From Candidatus Thorarchaeota archaeon (lineage in GTDB: Archaea; Asgardarchaeota; Thorarchaeia; Thorarchaeales; Thorarchaeaceae): DNA of 64,000 bases. The DNA is taken from assembly GCA_011365025.1 (NCBI GenBank), contig RDOF01000007.1, forward strand, positions 43,056 to 107,055, written 5' to 3'. Position numbers and translations under genes: made by a program. Under the pieces are notes generated by a model, which worked only from the letters and a program-made list of their open reading frames with translations, had not been told where the DNA came from and did no database searches. Of the stretch, positions 51,927-60,794 are shown piece by piece; the first letter of the stretch is position 1; the number at the start of each line of letters is the position of its first letter.

Positions 51927-52961
51927 ATGGCAAACCCGCTCCTTCCTGAGGAATTGGCAGGAGAATTCTTTGCTGTTGGAAGCGTAGGCGGCACGGACCA
52001 CGAATCAACAAAGGAATATGTACAATCAATCAAATTGCCTTATACGTTCCAGTTGCCTGCATTTAAAGAAGAAGACATGATTCGTCAATTCGGCGTTTTA
52101 ATTGAGGGGTTCGAAGAGGAAGGGAGTCTCACGCTGGACGTTGACCCCTATACCTACCGAGAAGTTGTCGATGACATTGAACCAATCATCCCCGAAGAAC
52201 CGTACTTCAGAAGCCTCTATCTAATGGTAGATGGAACGCATTACAAATTCCTCAAAACACAGCAGACGGCTCCAGCTACCCTGGGGTTCAGTATTCGTGG
52301 GTCTGATGGAAGGCAGTTGCTTTCAAAGAGCTTGCTTCGGCTGTTCACTTCACTGATGAAACGAGTAAGTGAGGGACAGATGAGCCAGTTGGCCAAACAC
52401 TCTGACGCCCTTCTTCTCTGTCAGGATGATCCTACACTTGGATATGTAGTCGATTTGGTGAATCGAGGAGAAGTTGACTTTACTGTAAGGGAAGTTACCC
52501 AGGCCATAGAACGCGTGTACCCAAAAGATGCATTACCCTGCTATCACTACTGTGATGACTGGAGGATGTTGAAGGTCAACGAGCAATACATTCTCTGGGA
52601 AGCCAAACCAAAGATGGTCCACATTGATGTTTTGGCCTATCCGCCCAATGTTGACAGGGTTCAAGCAGACGCCATAAACTCCTTTTTGGAAAGGGGGGGC
52701 GGACTGGCAATCGGAGTCCTTCCAAATGTGGACGACGAGTTTCAATCACCAGTATCGGATGTTTTCGAGAGGAACCTAAAACGTGCAGTTAGAGACTTCG
52801 ATTCCAGCGGCGTGGACTTGGGATTGCTGAAAAGAAGAACCATGGTGTCCACTAGGTGCGGTCTTGCAGGTGCCAGTGAAAGGCTTTCAAAAGAGATTCA
52901 CACAGAAAGCAAGCACTTCGCTGGCATTTTCAACAACATTCTATCCGAGCATGTAGCTTAG
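51927..52961 (+). CDS. MetE/UROD-superfamily barrel protein (344 aa)
   Basis: A TIM-barrel protein of the cobalamin-independent methionine synthase (MetE)/uroporphyrinogen decarboxylase superfamily. Possible zinc ligands are His207-x-Cys209 (PCYHYCDDW) and Cys311 (STRCGLA), and GFSIRGSDGRQLLSK resembles the SxPG-type loop region of the family. The phrases HIDVLAYPP and GGLAIGVLPN fit the second half of the barrel. MetE proper is twice as long; single-domain relatives are often methyltransferases for corrinoids or other thiol-type substrates. Its start follows the stop of the XPB-domain gene by one base, with GGGGAG upstream, so the two are co-translated; why a barrel enzyme sits there is unclear. 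Confidence 0.75.
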   Translation: MANPLLPEELAGEFFAVGSVGGTDHESTKEYVQSIKLPYTFQLPAFKEEDMIRQFGVLIEGFEEEGSLTLDVDPYTYREVVDDIEPIIPEEPYFRSLYLMVDGTHYKFLKTQQTAPATLGFSIRGSDGRQLLSKSLLRLFTSLMKRVSEGQMSQLAKHSDALLLCQDDPTLGYVVDLVNRGEVDFTVREVTQAIERVYPKDALPCYHYCDDWRMLKVNEQYILWEAKPKMVHIDVLAYPPNVDRVQADAINSFLERGGGLAIGVLPNVDDEFQSPVSDVFERNLKRAVRDFDSSGVDLGLLKRRTMVSTRCGLAGASERLSKEIHTESKHFAGIFNNILSEHVA

Positions 52962-53030
52962 AGTTCCCGCAGGGATAGGCTTAAGAGATGGATAGACCGG
53001 GAGCCTTTCTGTACTAGGTGGAATGAAGTA

Positions 53031-53891
53031 ATGGGTGCCTCTCAAAATGAACCCGGACGCATTATGAAATTCATCCAGGACTACAGATTCAAGATGCTCA
53101 TTCCCGAACTCCTCGTTGTATTCGGAGTATGGTATATTCTCGAGGAGTCTCTTACATCAAACGTGTACGCGTTTCTTGGACCCTTGATGTACATATTTCA
53201 ACCCCTGGAGTTCATTCTGCCCAACTTCCCCAGTGGAATTCTCTGTTTCATCACTGCATTCACTTTACATGGTATCTATCCCCTGGATAATTTCCATGAG
53301 GGAAAAATTCCGAAACTCCCACGAGCAGCTGTCGTGATGATTGCTATATCACTCCTTTTGCTCCCAGTACTTGTATTCTTTCAAATGATTGGTTACTATA
53401 TGACAGAGGCAACTGAGTTCTTCTCCAGAAATCCGCTTTGGGAACGCTTCGAGAGCTTTGGTGACCTCTTCTTCTACGCAGGTGCAATGTTTTTCGTGGG
53501 ACTTGCTTGGTGGATGTTCATTCCAGTCTTCATGCTGGCGCAGGGCATTGACGGAATTCATAAGATTGCTCATCACGAAACATCCAGCGATAAGATCACA
53601 TGGATCTTTTACTTCCTTTTCCCTGTTACCTTGCCATTCTTCTTCGACCCTGTGGAGATATTGGCCATTGCTGCCCTTTCAATACCAGCGTTTGCATTCT
53701 ATAGCTACATCAGACCATACTACACCTATGTAACAGCTGTGCACACTATTACGTTTGCAGTTCTTGTTGTAGCGGTCGTATTGATATCACCGTTGTTCAA
53801 TGGATTGCCCTTCATGGAATTCTGGTTTCCAGGTTTCATCCCTAGCCATATTCCACCCAGAGCATTTCCACCGCTCATAACGTGGCCCTAA
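53031..53891 (+). CDS. Integral membrane protein, unrecognised (286 aa)
   Basis: The ATG at 53031 has GGTGGA eight bases upstream. Six to seven hydrophobic helices are visible (e.g. IPELLVVFGVWYILEESL, VVMIAISLLLLPVLVFFQMI, FAVLVVAVVLISPLF). A loop with HHETSSDKITW and a proline-rich, aromatic end (FWFPGFIPSHIPPRAFPPLI) are distinctive. No family recognised. It lies behind the MetE-like gene and converges on the membrane-protein operon that ends at 53911. Confidence 0.75.
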   Translation: MGASQNEPGRIMKFIQDYRFKMLIPELLVVFGVWYILEESLTSNVYAFLGPLMYIFQPLEFILPNFPSGILCFITAFTLHGIYPLDNFHEGKIPKLPRAAVVMIAISLLLLPVLVFFQMIGYYMTEATEFFSRNPLWERFESFGDLFFYAGAMFFVGLAWWMFIPVFMLAQGIDGIHKIAHHETSSDKITWIFYFLFPVTLPFFFDPVEILAIAALSIPAFAFYSYIRPYYTYVTAVHTITFAVLVVAVVLISPLFNGLPFMEFWFPGFIPSHIPPRAFPPLITWP

Positions 53892-53910
53892 TGTAGTGAG
53901 GATAAGGGAA

Positions 53911-54219
53911 TCAATCCGTGACGTGTGTTGGTTTTCTATCCGCCACGTCTTCATCCTCTTCTCTCAGTTTGTGTTGGAACGGGCGGCCCTGCCCATAAAT
54001 TGCCGGATCTTCGTTCAGGGTCTTACTCATGATTACCGCGAACCCACCGGCTTGAATGATAACCGAAATAAAACCAATCAAGCAAACATCATAGAAATAG
54101 GGGTGAATAGAGAATTCGGGAAACTTCAATATGGCTATCAAAGTGTAGACTATCGCTTGGATGGCAATCCCAGCCATCAATGTAAGGACCCACTTATTCT
54201 TCCAATTATTCGATACCAT
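53911..54219 (-). CDS. Small two-helix membrane protein
   Basis: The ATG at 54219 has GGAG nine bases upstream; the frame is open to 54276. Two hydrophobic helices (WVLTLMAGIAIQAIVYTLIA and VCLIGFISVIIQAGGFAVIM) are followed by a charged tail with acidic residues (KLREEDEDVADRKP). No family recognised. It is the last gene of the operon with the three larger membrane-protein paralogs and may be a subunit of their assembly. Confidence 0.6.
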   Translation of the reverse strand: MVSNNWKNKWVLTLMAGIAIQAIVYTLIAILKFPEFSIHPYFYDVCLIGFISVIIQAGGFAVIMSKTLNEDPAIYGQGRPFQHKLREEDEDVADRKPTHVTD

Positions 54220-54315
54220 ACTGGAACGCTCCATATTGCCGTCAGTGGCTTCTACACACTTCGCAGGATGACCCATAATTAAAGATGTCTATGCTGCAGC
54301 AAGAGGGCTGCCTGA

Positions 54316-55290
54316 CTAGAGAGTCCCTTCATGATTTGCTTTAAGTCGCGATACCAGGAGGACAGCAAGCCGGCGAAAGTCCTGACTCGAGATATGTGGG
54401 ACTGCGCTTGTTCGCTTAGGGATGTTGAAGCGAGCGACCATGACAGTGACATTCTTGTCCATTGAATACTCCACCAATGCAGGGTATTTCGTGCCAATCC
54501 TAAAGGACTCAGAACCAGCATCAACTGGATTTCCTTTGTATGCAGTGCCGACAAGATAAGGATAAGCAAATCCGGAGCGAGAAACCTGCACCTTTATGGC
54601 CACCGTATCCGGTAGCCCCTCAATATGAGTTTTAATCTCAGCTTCCTTGATGGTTTGGACTCCTTCCCTAATCCCTAGCGTGACATTCAGCCCTGCTCGT
54701 ATTTCATCTACATACTGAAGCTCGCTCGCAAAGTCATATACATCTCGGTCCAGCTCGGGAAGCTTGAAGAACTCCTTGGCATCGATGGCAGGGGCTCTGA
54801 AACCGAGAACAAAGCCTGCCACGGACACTATTGCATAGATTATGGCAACAAGAAGAAGAGAGTCAATTAGAGGCGTGAAAAGCGTTTCAGCAGAACTCTC
54901 GAAAATAATAGCCAACCACCCCAATAGGATTGTGATTGGCATGAGCAGGCATATTCCACAGCCATCCGCTCCGTGAGAGAAGAGATGTCCATATGCATCT
55001 TCGAAGCTCTCGACCATTTCGTCGTATTCTTTGAAAGGCACCCATACTTTTCGCTCCTCCCACTCTCCAGGAACATAGTCTATTGCACGCTTGGACAAAG
55101 CACCCATTACTGCCGAGAGGAGCAGCAAACCGGAGGGGATTAAGATGTTGATAGGAAGGACTGTGCTTGGGTCTTGAAACCCAATGTACTTCCAAATCAA
55201 TGAAAAGGCAGTTACTGAAACTACTATTACTGCATAGGCCCGATTCACATTACTCTGTCTCGAGTAGTCTACAATCGCATCCTTACTCAC
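54316..55290 (-). CDS. Four-helix membrane protein, paralog C (324 aa)
   Basis: Two helices (AYAVIVVSVTAFSLIWKYIG, NILIPSGLLLLSAVMGALSK), a charged linker (DYVPGEWEERKVWVPFKEYD...SFEDAYGHL), two more helices (LLMPITILLGWLAIIF, DSLLLVAIIYAIVSVAGFVL) and a soluble C-terminal alpha/beta part of about 150 residues. The linker pattern x-P-E/S-W-x-x-K...F-x-E-F/Y is shared with the two genes upstream, showing that all three are paralogs. No family recognised. The start is a GTG at 55290 with GAGG ten bases upstream. It is part of an operon in the order A-B-C-small membrane protein. Confidence 0.75.
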   Translation of the reverse strand: MSKDAIVDYSRQSNVNRAYAVIVVSVTAFSLIWKYIGFQDPSTVLPINILIPSGLLLLSAVMGALSKRAIDYVPGEWEERKVWVPFKEYDEMVESFEDAYGHLFSHGADGCGICLLMPITILLGWLAIIFESSAETLFTPLIDSLLLVAIIYAIVSVAGFVLGFRAPAIDAKEFFKLPELDRDVYDFASELQYVDEIRAGLNVTLGIREGVQTIKEAEIKTHIEGLPDTVAIKVQVSRSGFAYPYLVGTAYKGNPVDAGSESFRIGTKYPALVEYSMDKNVTVMVARFNIPKRTSAVPHISSQDFRRLAVLLVSRLKANHEGTL

Positions 55291-55348
55291 GCAACATCAG
55301 CCTCGTTCACGAACAAGAATGATAATCCAGAGTGATAAGGGCATCGAT

Positions 55349-56263
55349 TCAAAGTGTCGACAACCCAACATCATCCAAAACGTCCGCGAGAATCTCTTTT
55401 GAATCGATAGTTGATGTGTATTCAAGAAGAATCCATCGAACAAGATCAAGAAGGTCGGTTGAAGTGTTGTCTCCAGAGAATCTTGTTGTCTTGGATTTGG
55501 TCTCATTAGCCAACCCCAGAGCCAAGAAAGCCATTCCTTCCCTCAAGACTCCATTTCTCTCCACAACGATATCAATTCGAGCCAGACTCTCAATCCCCTC
55601 AATTCTACCAACGGCAACTGGGTCGCGAATCGTATAATAGCCACCTGCCTCACCAATGGCAGCCCGTATCCCAGTGTATGATATGCCAGGCGTATTGCCA
55701 AGGTGTTTTACCGCCTCTTTGAAGCTGCTATGCGGCCAATAGGGGAATTCAGAGGTGGCGTTGTTCTCAAATGCACCGTAGAGAAAATGGGCGATAACAA
55801 GAGCAAATGCTATGTTAACTACGGGAAAGAGGAATGCCGAAAGGAGTATCAGATATGGATCAAAGGGGAGAAGAAAAGGGTACAGCACGCCAACTACGAA
55901 TAGGATAGTGAGGAGAATGATATCCGTGTAAGGTATTCTCGAAATTAGTCGAGTGTAACCCTTCTGATACTCCCTCATCATGATTTTAAATTCATTGAAA
56001 GGAATCTCACGAATCTTGAATTCCCAAGATGGTGATTTCAACTCAACACTGTCTTTCATGAAACGAATAACAATCGAAGTGGGAAGAACGGGAATTAGGA
56101 GAATTCCAGATGATACCATGATCCATGCAAATGAGGAGGTATAGATTCCTGGCATGAAACGTAGAGAAAGGTCCAGTGCAATGAAAGCCCAGATTGTTAG
56201 CATTACGAAAAGCAGTACATAGTATGGAAGGGGTGATTTGTAACTAATAGTCAGTTCAGGCAT
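55349..56263 (-). CDS. Four-helix membrane protein, paralog B (304 aa)
   Basis: The same architecture as paralogs A and C: helices LPYYVLLFVMLTIWAFIALD and FAWIMVSSGILLIPVLPTSI, a linker (LKSPSWEFKIREIPFNEFKI...EYQKGYTRL), helices IILLTILFVVGVLYPFLLPF and LILLSAFLFPVVNIAFALVI, and a C-terminal soluble domain with IRAAIGEAGGYYTIRDPVAV and VGRIEGIESLARIDIVVE. The start is ATG 56263, which overlaps the stop of paralog A by eight bases, so expression is coupled. Function unknown. Confidence 0.75.
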   Translation of the reverse strand: MPELTISYKSPLPYYVLLFVMLTIWAFIALDLSLRFMPGIYTSSFAWIMVSSGILLIPVLPTSIVIRFMKDSVELKSPSWEFKIREIPFNEFKIMMREYQKGYTRLISRIPYTDIILLTILFVVGVLYPFLLPFDPYLILLSAFLFPVVNIAFALVIAHFLYGAFENNATSEFPYWPHSSFKEAVKHLGNTPGISYTGIRAAIGEAGGYYTIRDPVAVGRIEGIESLARIDIVVERNGVLREGMAFLALGLANETKSKTTRFSGDNTSTDLLDLVRWILLEYTSTIDSKEILADVLDDVGLSTL

Positions 56264-57287
56264 TCTGTGCACTCTCTATAATCTCCGGAGCCACATTCAA
56301 GTCATCAAGAAGCTTCCTGATATTGTCGTTTCCATTGCCGTGTCGTACAATCTCAAGCAGCATTATTCCAATAGCATTGGCGGTGACCAATTTAACGTCA
56401 CGGACTCCAAGATCTTTACCAAGGAATGGCACAGGGAACTTGACGAAGTAGCCCTCCTTTTCAGACTCCGTATATTTCCTGAAGAGCCGTTCTTGAGAAA
56501 GCCACCACCAGATTACCTGGCTTTGAGCATTAGATGGATTCAGCCGGCAGAACATCCGAGTTAGAGCTCGAAGATCTTCAGACCAGGACTCCATGTATCC
56601 AGCATCCTCTACTCCTTCAATCCGGGTTACGACACGAGGATTTCGCACAGTCTCAAACTCGCCATGTTTCCCTAGGTCAACAACCACATGGACCTCTGAC
56701 ACACCCGTGACTTTGGATTGTTCCTTTGCAAGCCACAATGCCTCCCTAACCAAGGGGAGGGTGAAGTCCGCTGATGCTTCATTCTCGGTTGAAAGAAAGG
56801 CTCCAACCACACTGGTGACATGTATCAAGAGAAGGCCAGCAGAGAATATGGCCGGCACAATAATCGCAAAAGGTGGATTGAATTGAAGGACATAGAAAGG
56901 AAGTGCAGAGAGAAGAATCATTGTTAGAATGGGAAGCTGAAAGAACCAGTAGTGACTTCGGGCCTCCATGCGGGTGTACTTTCGATGATGGTCTCGAATG
57001 AAGGAAAGAAACTCATCTATTCGATATTGCACTGGCTTTAGAGCCCACTCTGGCGCTCTGTAGATAATGGCATTCTTCTTCGCCTTCCAGCCAATGAAGG
57101 CGCCCAACAAGGCCACGCCGACGGGAAGAGCGAGATACAAGACAAACCATGCAAGCAAGTCTACTGGATCCGCAGGAGGCAGAAACACCCCAATTACATA
57201 TCCAGCAGCAGTTTCTAGAAGCGCAAACACAACGAATAGCGCATAGAAGGATGACAAGGACTTCGTAGTTGCGATTTGCTCTTCCAT
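56256..57287 (-). CDS. Four-helix membrane protein, paralog A (343 aa)
   Basis: The ATG at 57287 with GGTGGAG just upstream is the chosen start; the longer frame to 57386 is not supported. Helices FYALFVVFALLETAAGYVIG, LLAWFVLYLALPVGVALLGA, LPILTMILLSALPFYVLQF and FAIIVPAIFSAGLLLIHVTS are separated by the linker YRAPEWALKPVQYRIDEFLS...HHRKYTRM. The C-terminal domain includes VRNPRVVTRIEGVEDAGY, which resembles IRDPVAVGRIEGIESLAR in paralog B. First gene of the operon, divergent from the peroxiredoxins. Function unknown. Confidence 0.75.
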   Translation of the reverse strand: MEEQIATTKSLSSFYALFVVFALLETAAGYVIGVFLPPADPVDLLAWFVLYLALPVGVALLGAFIGWKAKKNAIIYRAPEWALKPVQYRIDEFLSFIRDHHRKYTRMEARSHYWFFQLPILTMILLSALPFYVLQFNPPFAIIVPAIFSAGLLLIHVTSVVGAFLSTENEASADFTLPLVREALWLAKEQSKVTGVSEVHVVVDLGKHGEFETVRNPRVVTRIEGVEDAGYMESWSEDLRALTRMFCRLNPSNAQSQVIWWWLSQERLFRKYTESEKEGYFVKFPVPFLGKDLGVRDVKLVTANAIGIMLLEIVRHGNGNDNIRKLLDDLNVAPEIIESAQNA

Positions 57288-57429
57288 TACTCCACCTTCA
57301 GATTGCAGGCAATCGGTTTGACTCTTTAAGGTTGCTAATTGACGTACAATTTCTAGACTGCATCCTAAGAGAAGATTTATTAGCAATATTCAAGGAGTAG
57401 TGATAACAATAGTTAATAGAGGAAGGAAT

Positions 57430-57915
57430 ATGATAAGAAAGGGAGATAAAGCACCCGATTTTATGACGACAACCGAGAGTGGGGAGAAGTTCAAGCTAAG
57501 CAGTTATCGAGGCAAGAAAATATTCCTCTACTTCTATCCCAAGGACAATACAAGCGGATGCACGGCAGAGGCATGCTCAATACGAGACAGCTTTGATGTG
57601 TTCAAAGACAACGAGATACCAGTGTTTGGTGTGTCAGGAGGAGATGCCAAATCACATCAGAAGTTCAAGAGCAAATACGACCTGCCGTTTCCATTGCTGA
57701 TGGACGAGCAATTCGAGATCGCCAAGCTTTACGGAGTCTACTTGAAGAAGTCGATGTACGGCAAGGAGTACATGGGCATTGAACGAACTACCTTTCTAAT
57801 AGATGAGAGAGGCAAAGTTGAAGCTGTCTTTGGGAAACACCCTGATGCAGTTGACAAGGTTAATACCGGAGAACATGCCGAGCAGGTCATGAAGTACTGG
57901 GAACTCAAATTGTAG
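57430..57915 (+). CDS. Peroxiredoxin of the Bcp type, copy 1
   Basis: A thiol peroxidase of 161 residues with peroxidatic Cys44 and resolving Cys49 in GCTAEACS, after the conserved LYFYPKDNTSG segment. This places it in the Bcp/PrxQ group, which reduces hydrogen peroxide and organic hydroperoxides with thioredoxin as reductant. The ATG at 57430 has GGAAGG directly upstream; the frame extends to 57400. A second Bcp gene follows after 11 bases, so both are made from one message, divergent from the membrane operon. Confidence 0.93.
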   Translation: MIRKGDKAPDFMTTTESGEKFKLSSYRGKKIFLYFYPKDNTSGCTAEACSIRDSFDVFKDNEIPVFGVSGGDAKSHQKFKSKYDLPFPLLMDEQFEIAKLYGVYLKKSMYGKEYMGIERTTFLIDERGKVEAVFGKHPDAVDKVNTGEHAEQVMKYWELKL

Positions 57916-57926
57916 GAGAGGTTCGA

Positions 57927-58400
57927 ATGTTAAAAGTGGGTGATATGGCTCCGGATTTTGAAACAAAAGACGAATCTGGAAATCCTTTCAAGCTATCGGA
58001 TTATCAGGGCAAGAAGATAGTACTGTACTTCTATCCCAGAGATTTCACTCCTGGATGCACCGCGGAGGCATGCTCTCTGCGGGATAGCTACACACTCTTT
58101 GAGGGTTCAGGAATTCCCATCTTTGGGATTTCAGGGGGGTCCGCTGAGATGCATCAGGACTTTCGAGAGACGCACAGACTGCCGTTTCCCATTCTTATGG
58201 ATGAGGATCTGGAGATAGCCAAGCTATACGATGCCTATAGCAAACTCAGTATACTAGGAATGGGTGTGAAGAGAATAACGTACCTCATTGATGAGGAAGG
58301 CAAGATTGAGGGTGTCTTTGGCGGGTCAGAGGGACTTGATAAAGTTAAATCTGGGATGCATGCCCAGCAAATTGCGTCTTTCTGGGGACTAAAGCTCTAA
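57927..58400 (+). CDS. Peroxiredoxin of the Bcp type, copy 2
   Basis: A 157-residue paralog of the upstream peroxiredoxin with Cys44 and Cys49 in the same GCTAEACS motif and LYFYPRDFTPG before it. GGAGAGG lies five bases upstream of the ATG at 57927. The N-terminal halves are closely similar, while the C-terminal third has diverged more. Tandem duplicates may differ in substrate or reductant. Cytosolic antioxidant enzyme by family. Confidence 0.93.
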   Translation: MLKVGDMAPDFETKDESGNPFKLSDYQGKKIVLYFYPRDFTPGCTAEACSLRDSYTLFEGSGIPIFGISGGSAEMHQDFRETHRLPFPILMDEDLEIAKLYDAYSKLSILGMGVKRITYLIDEEGKIEGVFGGSEGLDKVKSGMHAQQIASFWGLKL

Positions 58401-58406
58401 GTACAC

Positions 58407-59141
58407 TCACTGCCTAATTGGGGCGCCTACACTGCCAAGGTAGATGACACTCTCTTCAATACCATCTAGTCCCAGAAGGCTGTTCAATTCATCATCATAG
58501 ATTGCACCAATCTGACAGCTACCCAATCCAAGGGCTTGTGCTGCCAATGCAAGGTTTTGCGCGATATGACCTGCATCAAGAAACACATACCTGTATGCCC
58601 GTTGAAGGTACTTCCATCTTGAGCGATTGATTATGGCGCTCCAAATGAAGACCACTGCAGCTCTTTTCGCAATCATCTGATCTAGAGCGCCTTTCATCAC
58701 TGAGTCACCGTAATCACCTTTCTTGATGACGTCCAATGCATGAGTTCTGACGTCGTAGTGATAGAGTCCGGGGTCCAGACCAGCAACTCTGTTTATGCAG
58801 AGATAGGTTTCGATGGGATATAGAGCTCCGGCCGAGGGGGAGGCTCGAAGCTCATAATCGTGCGCCCTCGCGGTAATGCCCTGAGTTGCCCATAGCATCT
58901 GGGAAAGATGTTCAAGCGAGATATCTTCATTTTTGTAAGCCCTTACGCTCCGTCTGGTTCTTATGACATCCCAAATGCCTGGGCCCTCGGCTGATTGAGG
59001 AACAGGAAGGGCAATTGAGTCAGCATTCGGGAACTCCTTGTATACTGATGGTTTTGAAGTCCAATCCAATCGATGTCCAGGAAGCTTACCTCTCAAGTAC
59101 TTGGTTCTCTTATGGAACTCCTCGCCAATTGGGTCCGTCAT
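58407..59141 (-). CDS. SagB-type nitroreductase-family oxidoreductase
   Basis: An FMN nitroreductase-fold protein. IGEEFHKRTKYLRGKL at the N-terminus and RTRRSVRAYKNEDISLEHLS followed by LWATQGIT and ASPSAGALYPIETY are the hallmarks of the SagB/ThcOx dehydrogenase family. In bacteria these enzymes oxidise thiazolines or oxazolines in modified peptides, but many stand-alone members exist with unknown substrates. No cyclodehydratase is nearby. The ATG at 59141 is the likely start because the family begins just there; the frame extends to 59234. It is convergent with the peroxiredoxins. Confidence 0.88.
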   Translation of the reverse strand: MTDPIGEEFHKRTKYLRGKLPGHRLDWTSKPSVYKEFPNADSIALPVPQSAEGPGIWDVIRTRRSVRAYKNEDISLEHLSQMLWATQGITARAHDYELRASPSAGALYPIETYLCINRVAGLDPGLYHYDVRTHALDVIKKGDYGDSVMKGALDQMIAKRAAVVFIWSAIINRSRWKYLQRAYRYVFLDAGHIAQNLALAAQALGLGSCQIGAIYDDELNSLLGLDGIEESVIYLGSVGAPIRQ

Positions 59142-59300
59142 TGAAGCACCAGCGACTGGAACGACATGCTTGCTTATGAATTGGAAGGGGATGTGAAAGG
59201 CGTTGGTGCAAGCCATACATTTTAATCGAAGCACTTAGCCTCCGAAGGTCGTCAGACGGAGATATGTACGCCGTCTAATCATGAAACGAGGCGCAGTATA

Positions 59301-60662
59301 ATGCCTGAAGAGAAACTCTCTGTTGAGGAATTGAAGAAGAAGGCCGAGAAACCCGGCAAAGATGCCATGATTATGCATCCCTACTACAAGGGGAAGATTC
59401 AGAGCATAGGCAAGGCACCGGTTCGTGACTTCTCTGACTTTGCAATCTGGTACACACCTGGTGTGGCCAAACCATGTCTAGATATCAAGGACAATCCAGA
59501 CAAAGCATACGACCACCTGAACAAAGGTAACATGGTGGCAGTCGTAAGCGATGGTACACGAGTACTCGGTCTCGGCGATATTGGTCCACTTGCTGCCGGG
59601 CCCGTGATGGAAGGGAAAGCGATTCTATTCAAATACCTCGGTGGCGTTGACGCCTGGCCGGTGTGTGTTAACACAAAGGATGCTGACAAAATCATTGAGT
59701 TTGTGAAGCTCCTACAGCCCTCATTTGGAGGTATCAATCTTGAGGACATCTCAAAGCCGAAATGCTACAGGGTTCTTGAAGAACTCAGGAATGATCCGGA
59801 TGTTAAAATCCCGGTGTGGCATGACGACGCGCAGGGAACCGCCACAGTGGTCCTCGCAGGTGTGCTTGGTGGTTTGAATGTTGTCAAGAAAGATATCAAG
59901 AATATTAAAGTCGCTCTGCTTGGCGTGGGTGCTGCAAACACGCGAACTGCATATCTTTTGATTTCGGCTGGTGTCGACCCCAAGAATATGATTATGGTAG
60001 ACAGCACTGGGGCAATCTATGCAGACCGAGAGGACATAGTTGCAGAGAAGGATGAGGACACCTTCAAGTACGATTTAGCTCAAAAGACAAATCCCGACCG
60101 CGTGACAGGAGACCTGGGTGAAGTCGTTGATGGAGCGGATGTTCTTATAAGCGCCTCACGACCGGTCCCTGGCACAATCAAGAAGGAGTGGGTATCGAAA
60201 ATGGCTTCTGATGCCATTGTCTATGCCTGTGCGAATCCACTGCCTGAAATTTGGCCGTGGGATGCAAAGGAAGCAGGAGCCAGGATTGTCGGTACTGGAC
60301 GAAGTGACTTTGACAACCAGATAAACAACTCACTTGGTTTTCCGGGCATCTTTAGAGGCACACTTGATGTGAGAGCATCAACAATTACTGATGAGATGTG
60401 CATCGCAGCCGCCCAAGCTCTAGCAGACTTGGGAGCAAAGGAAGCAAGCGATCGCAAGGTCATCCCCACAATGGACCAGTGGGAACTGTATCCTTTGGAG
60501 GCAACTGCTGTTGGAATGAAGGCCATTGAACAGGGAGTTGCTAAGAAGCACTGGGAAGAGAAGGAACTCTACAAGCATGCAGAGGATGTGATTCGAGTAG
60601 CTCGAGCCTCTTCAGAGATGCTTTACAAGGAAGGTTTCATTCCCAAGGCACCACCTACCTAG
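59301..60662 (+). CDS. NAD(P)-dependent malic enzyme
   Basis: A 453-residue malic enzyme of the short (MaeB-like without phosphotransacetylase) type. Recognisable parts are IWYTPGVAKPCLDI, VVSDGTRVLGLGDIGPLAAG, the metal-site segment INLEDISKPKCYRVLEEL, VWHDDAQGTATVVLAG and the Rossmann motif VALLGVGAANTRTAYLL. It converts malate to pyruvate and CO2 with reduction of NAD(P)+. The start is ATG at 59301, and a strong terminator hairpin follows the stop. By itself it suggests a link between the tricarboxylic pool and pyruvate. Confidence 0.96.
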   Translation: MPEEKLSVEELKKKAEKPGKDAMIMHPYYKGKIQSIGKAPVRDFSDFAIWYTPGVAKPCLDIKDNPDKAYDHLNKGNMVAVVSDGTRVLGLGDIGPLAAGPVMEGKAILFKYLGGVDAWPVCVNTKDADKIIEFVKLLQPSFGGINLEDISKPKCYRVLEELRNDPDVKIPVWHDDAQGTATVVLAGVLGGLNVVKKDIKNIKVALLGVGAANTRTAYLLISAGVDPKNMIMVDSTGAIYADREDIVAEKDEDTFKYDLAQKTNPDRVTGDLGEVVDGADVLISASRPVPGTIKKEWVSKMASDAIVYACANPLPEIWPWDAKEAGARIVGTGRSDFDNQINNSLGFPGIFRGTLDVRASTITDEMCIAAAQALADLGAKEASDRKVIPTMDQWELYPLEATAVGMKAIEQGVAKKHWEEKELYKHAEDVIRVARASSEMLYKEGFIPKAPPT

Positions 60663-60680
60663 GTGCTATTGGTTCTTTGA

Positions 60681-60714
60681 AGCGGCGTTCATACGCCGCT
60701 CTTCTACTCTTTTT
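60681..60714 (+). terminator. Hairpin plus T-run after malic enzyme gene
   Basis: The perfect stem AGCGGCGT-TCAT-ACGCCGCT (60681-60700) is followed by five T residues at 60710-60714. It lies about 20 bases after the stop of the malic enzyme gene and should separate it from the following operon. Confidence 0.7.
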
Positions 60715-60794
60715 CACGCAAAAAGCAGCTATCAGCAAGACTAATACTGCTCTAGTATGAACACAGAAATACTTCCTGATGCGGAGAAACGAAA

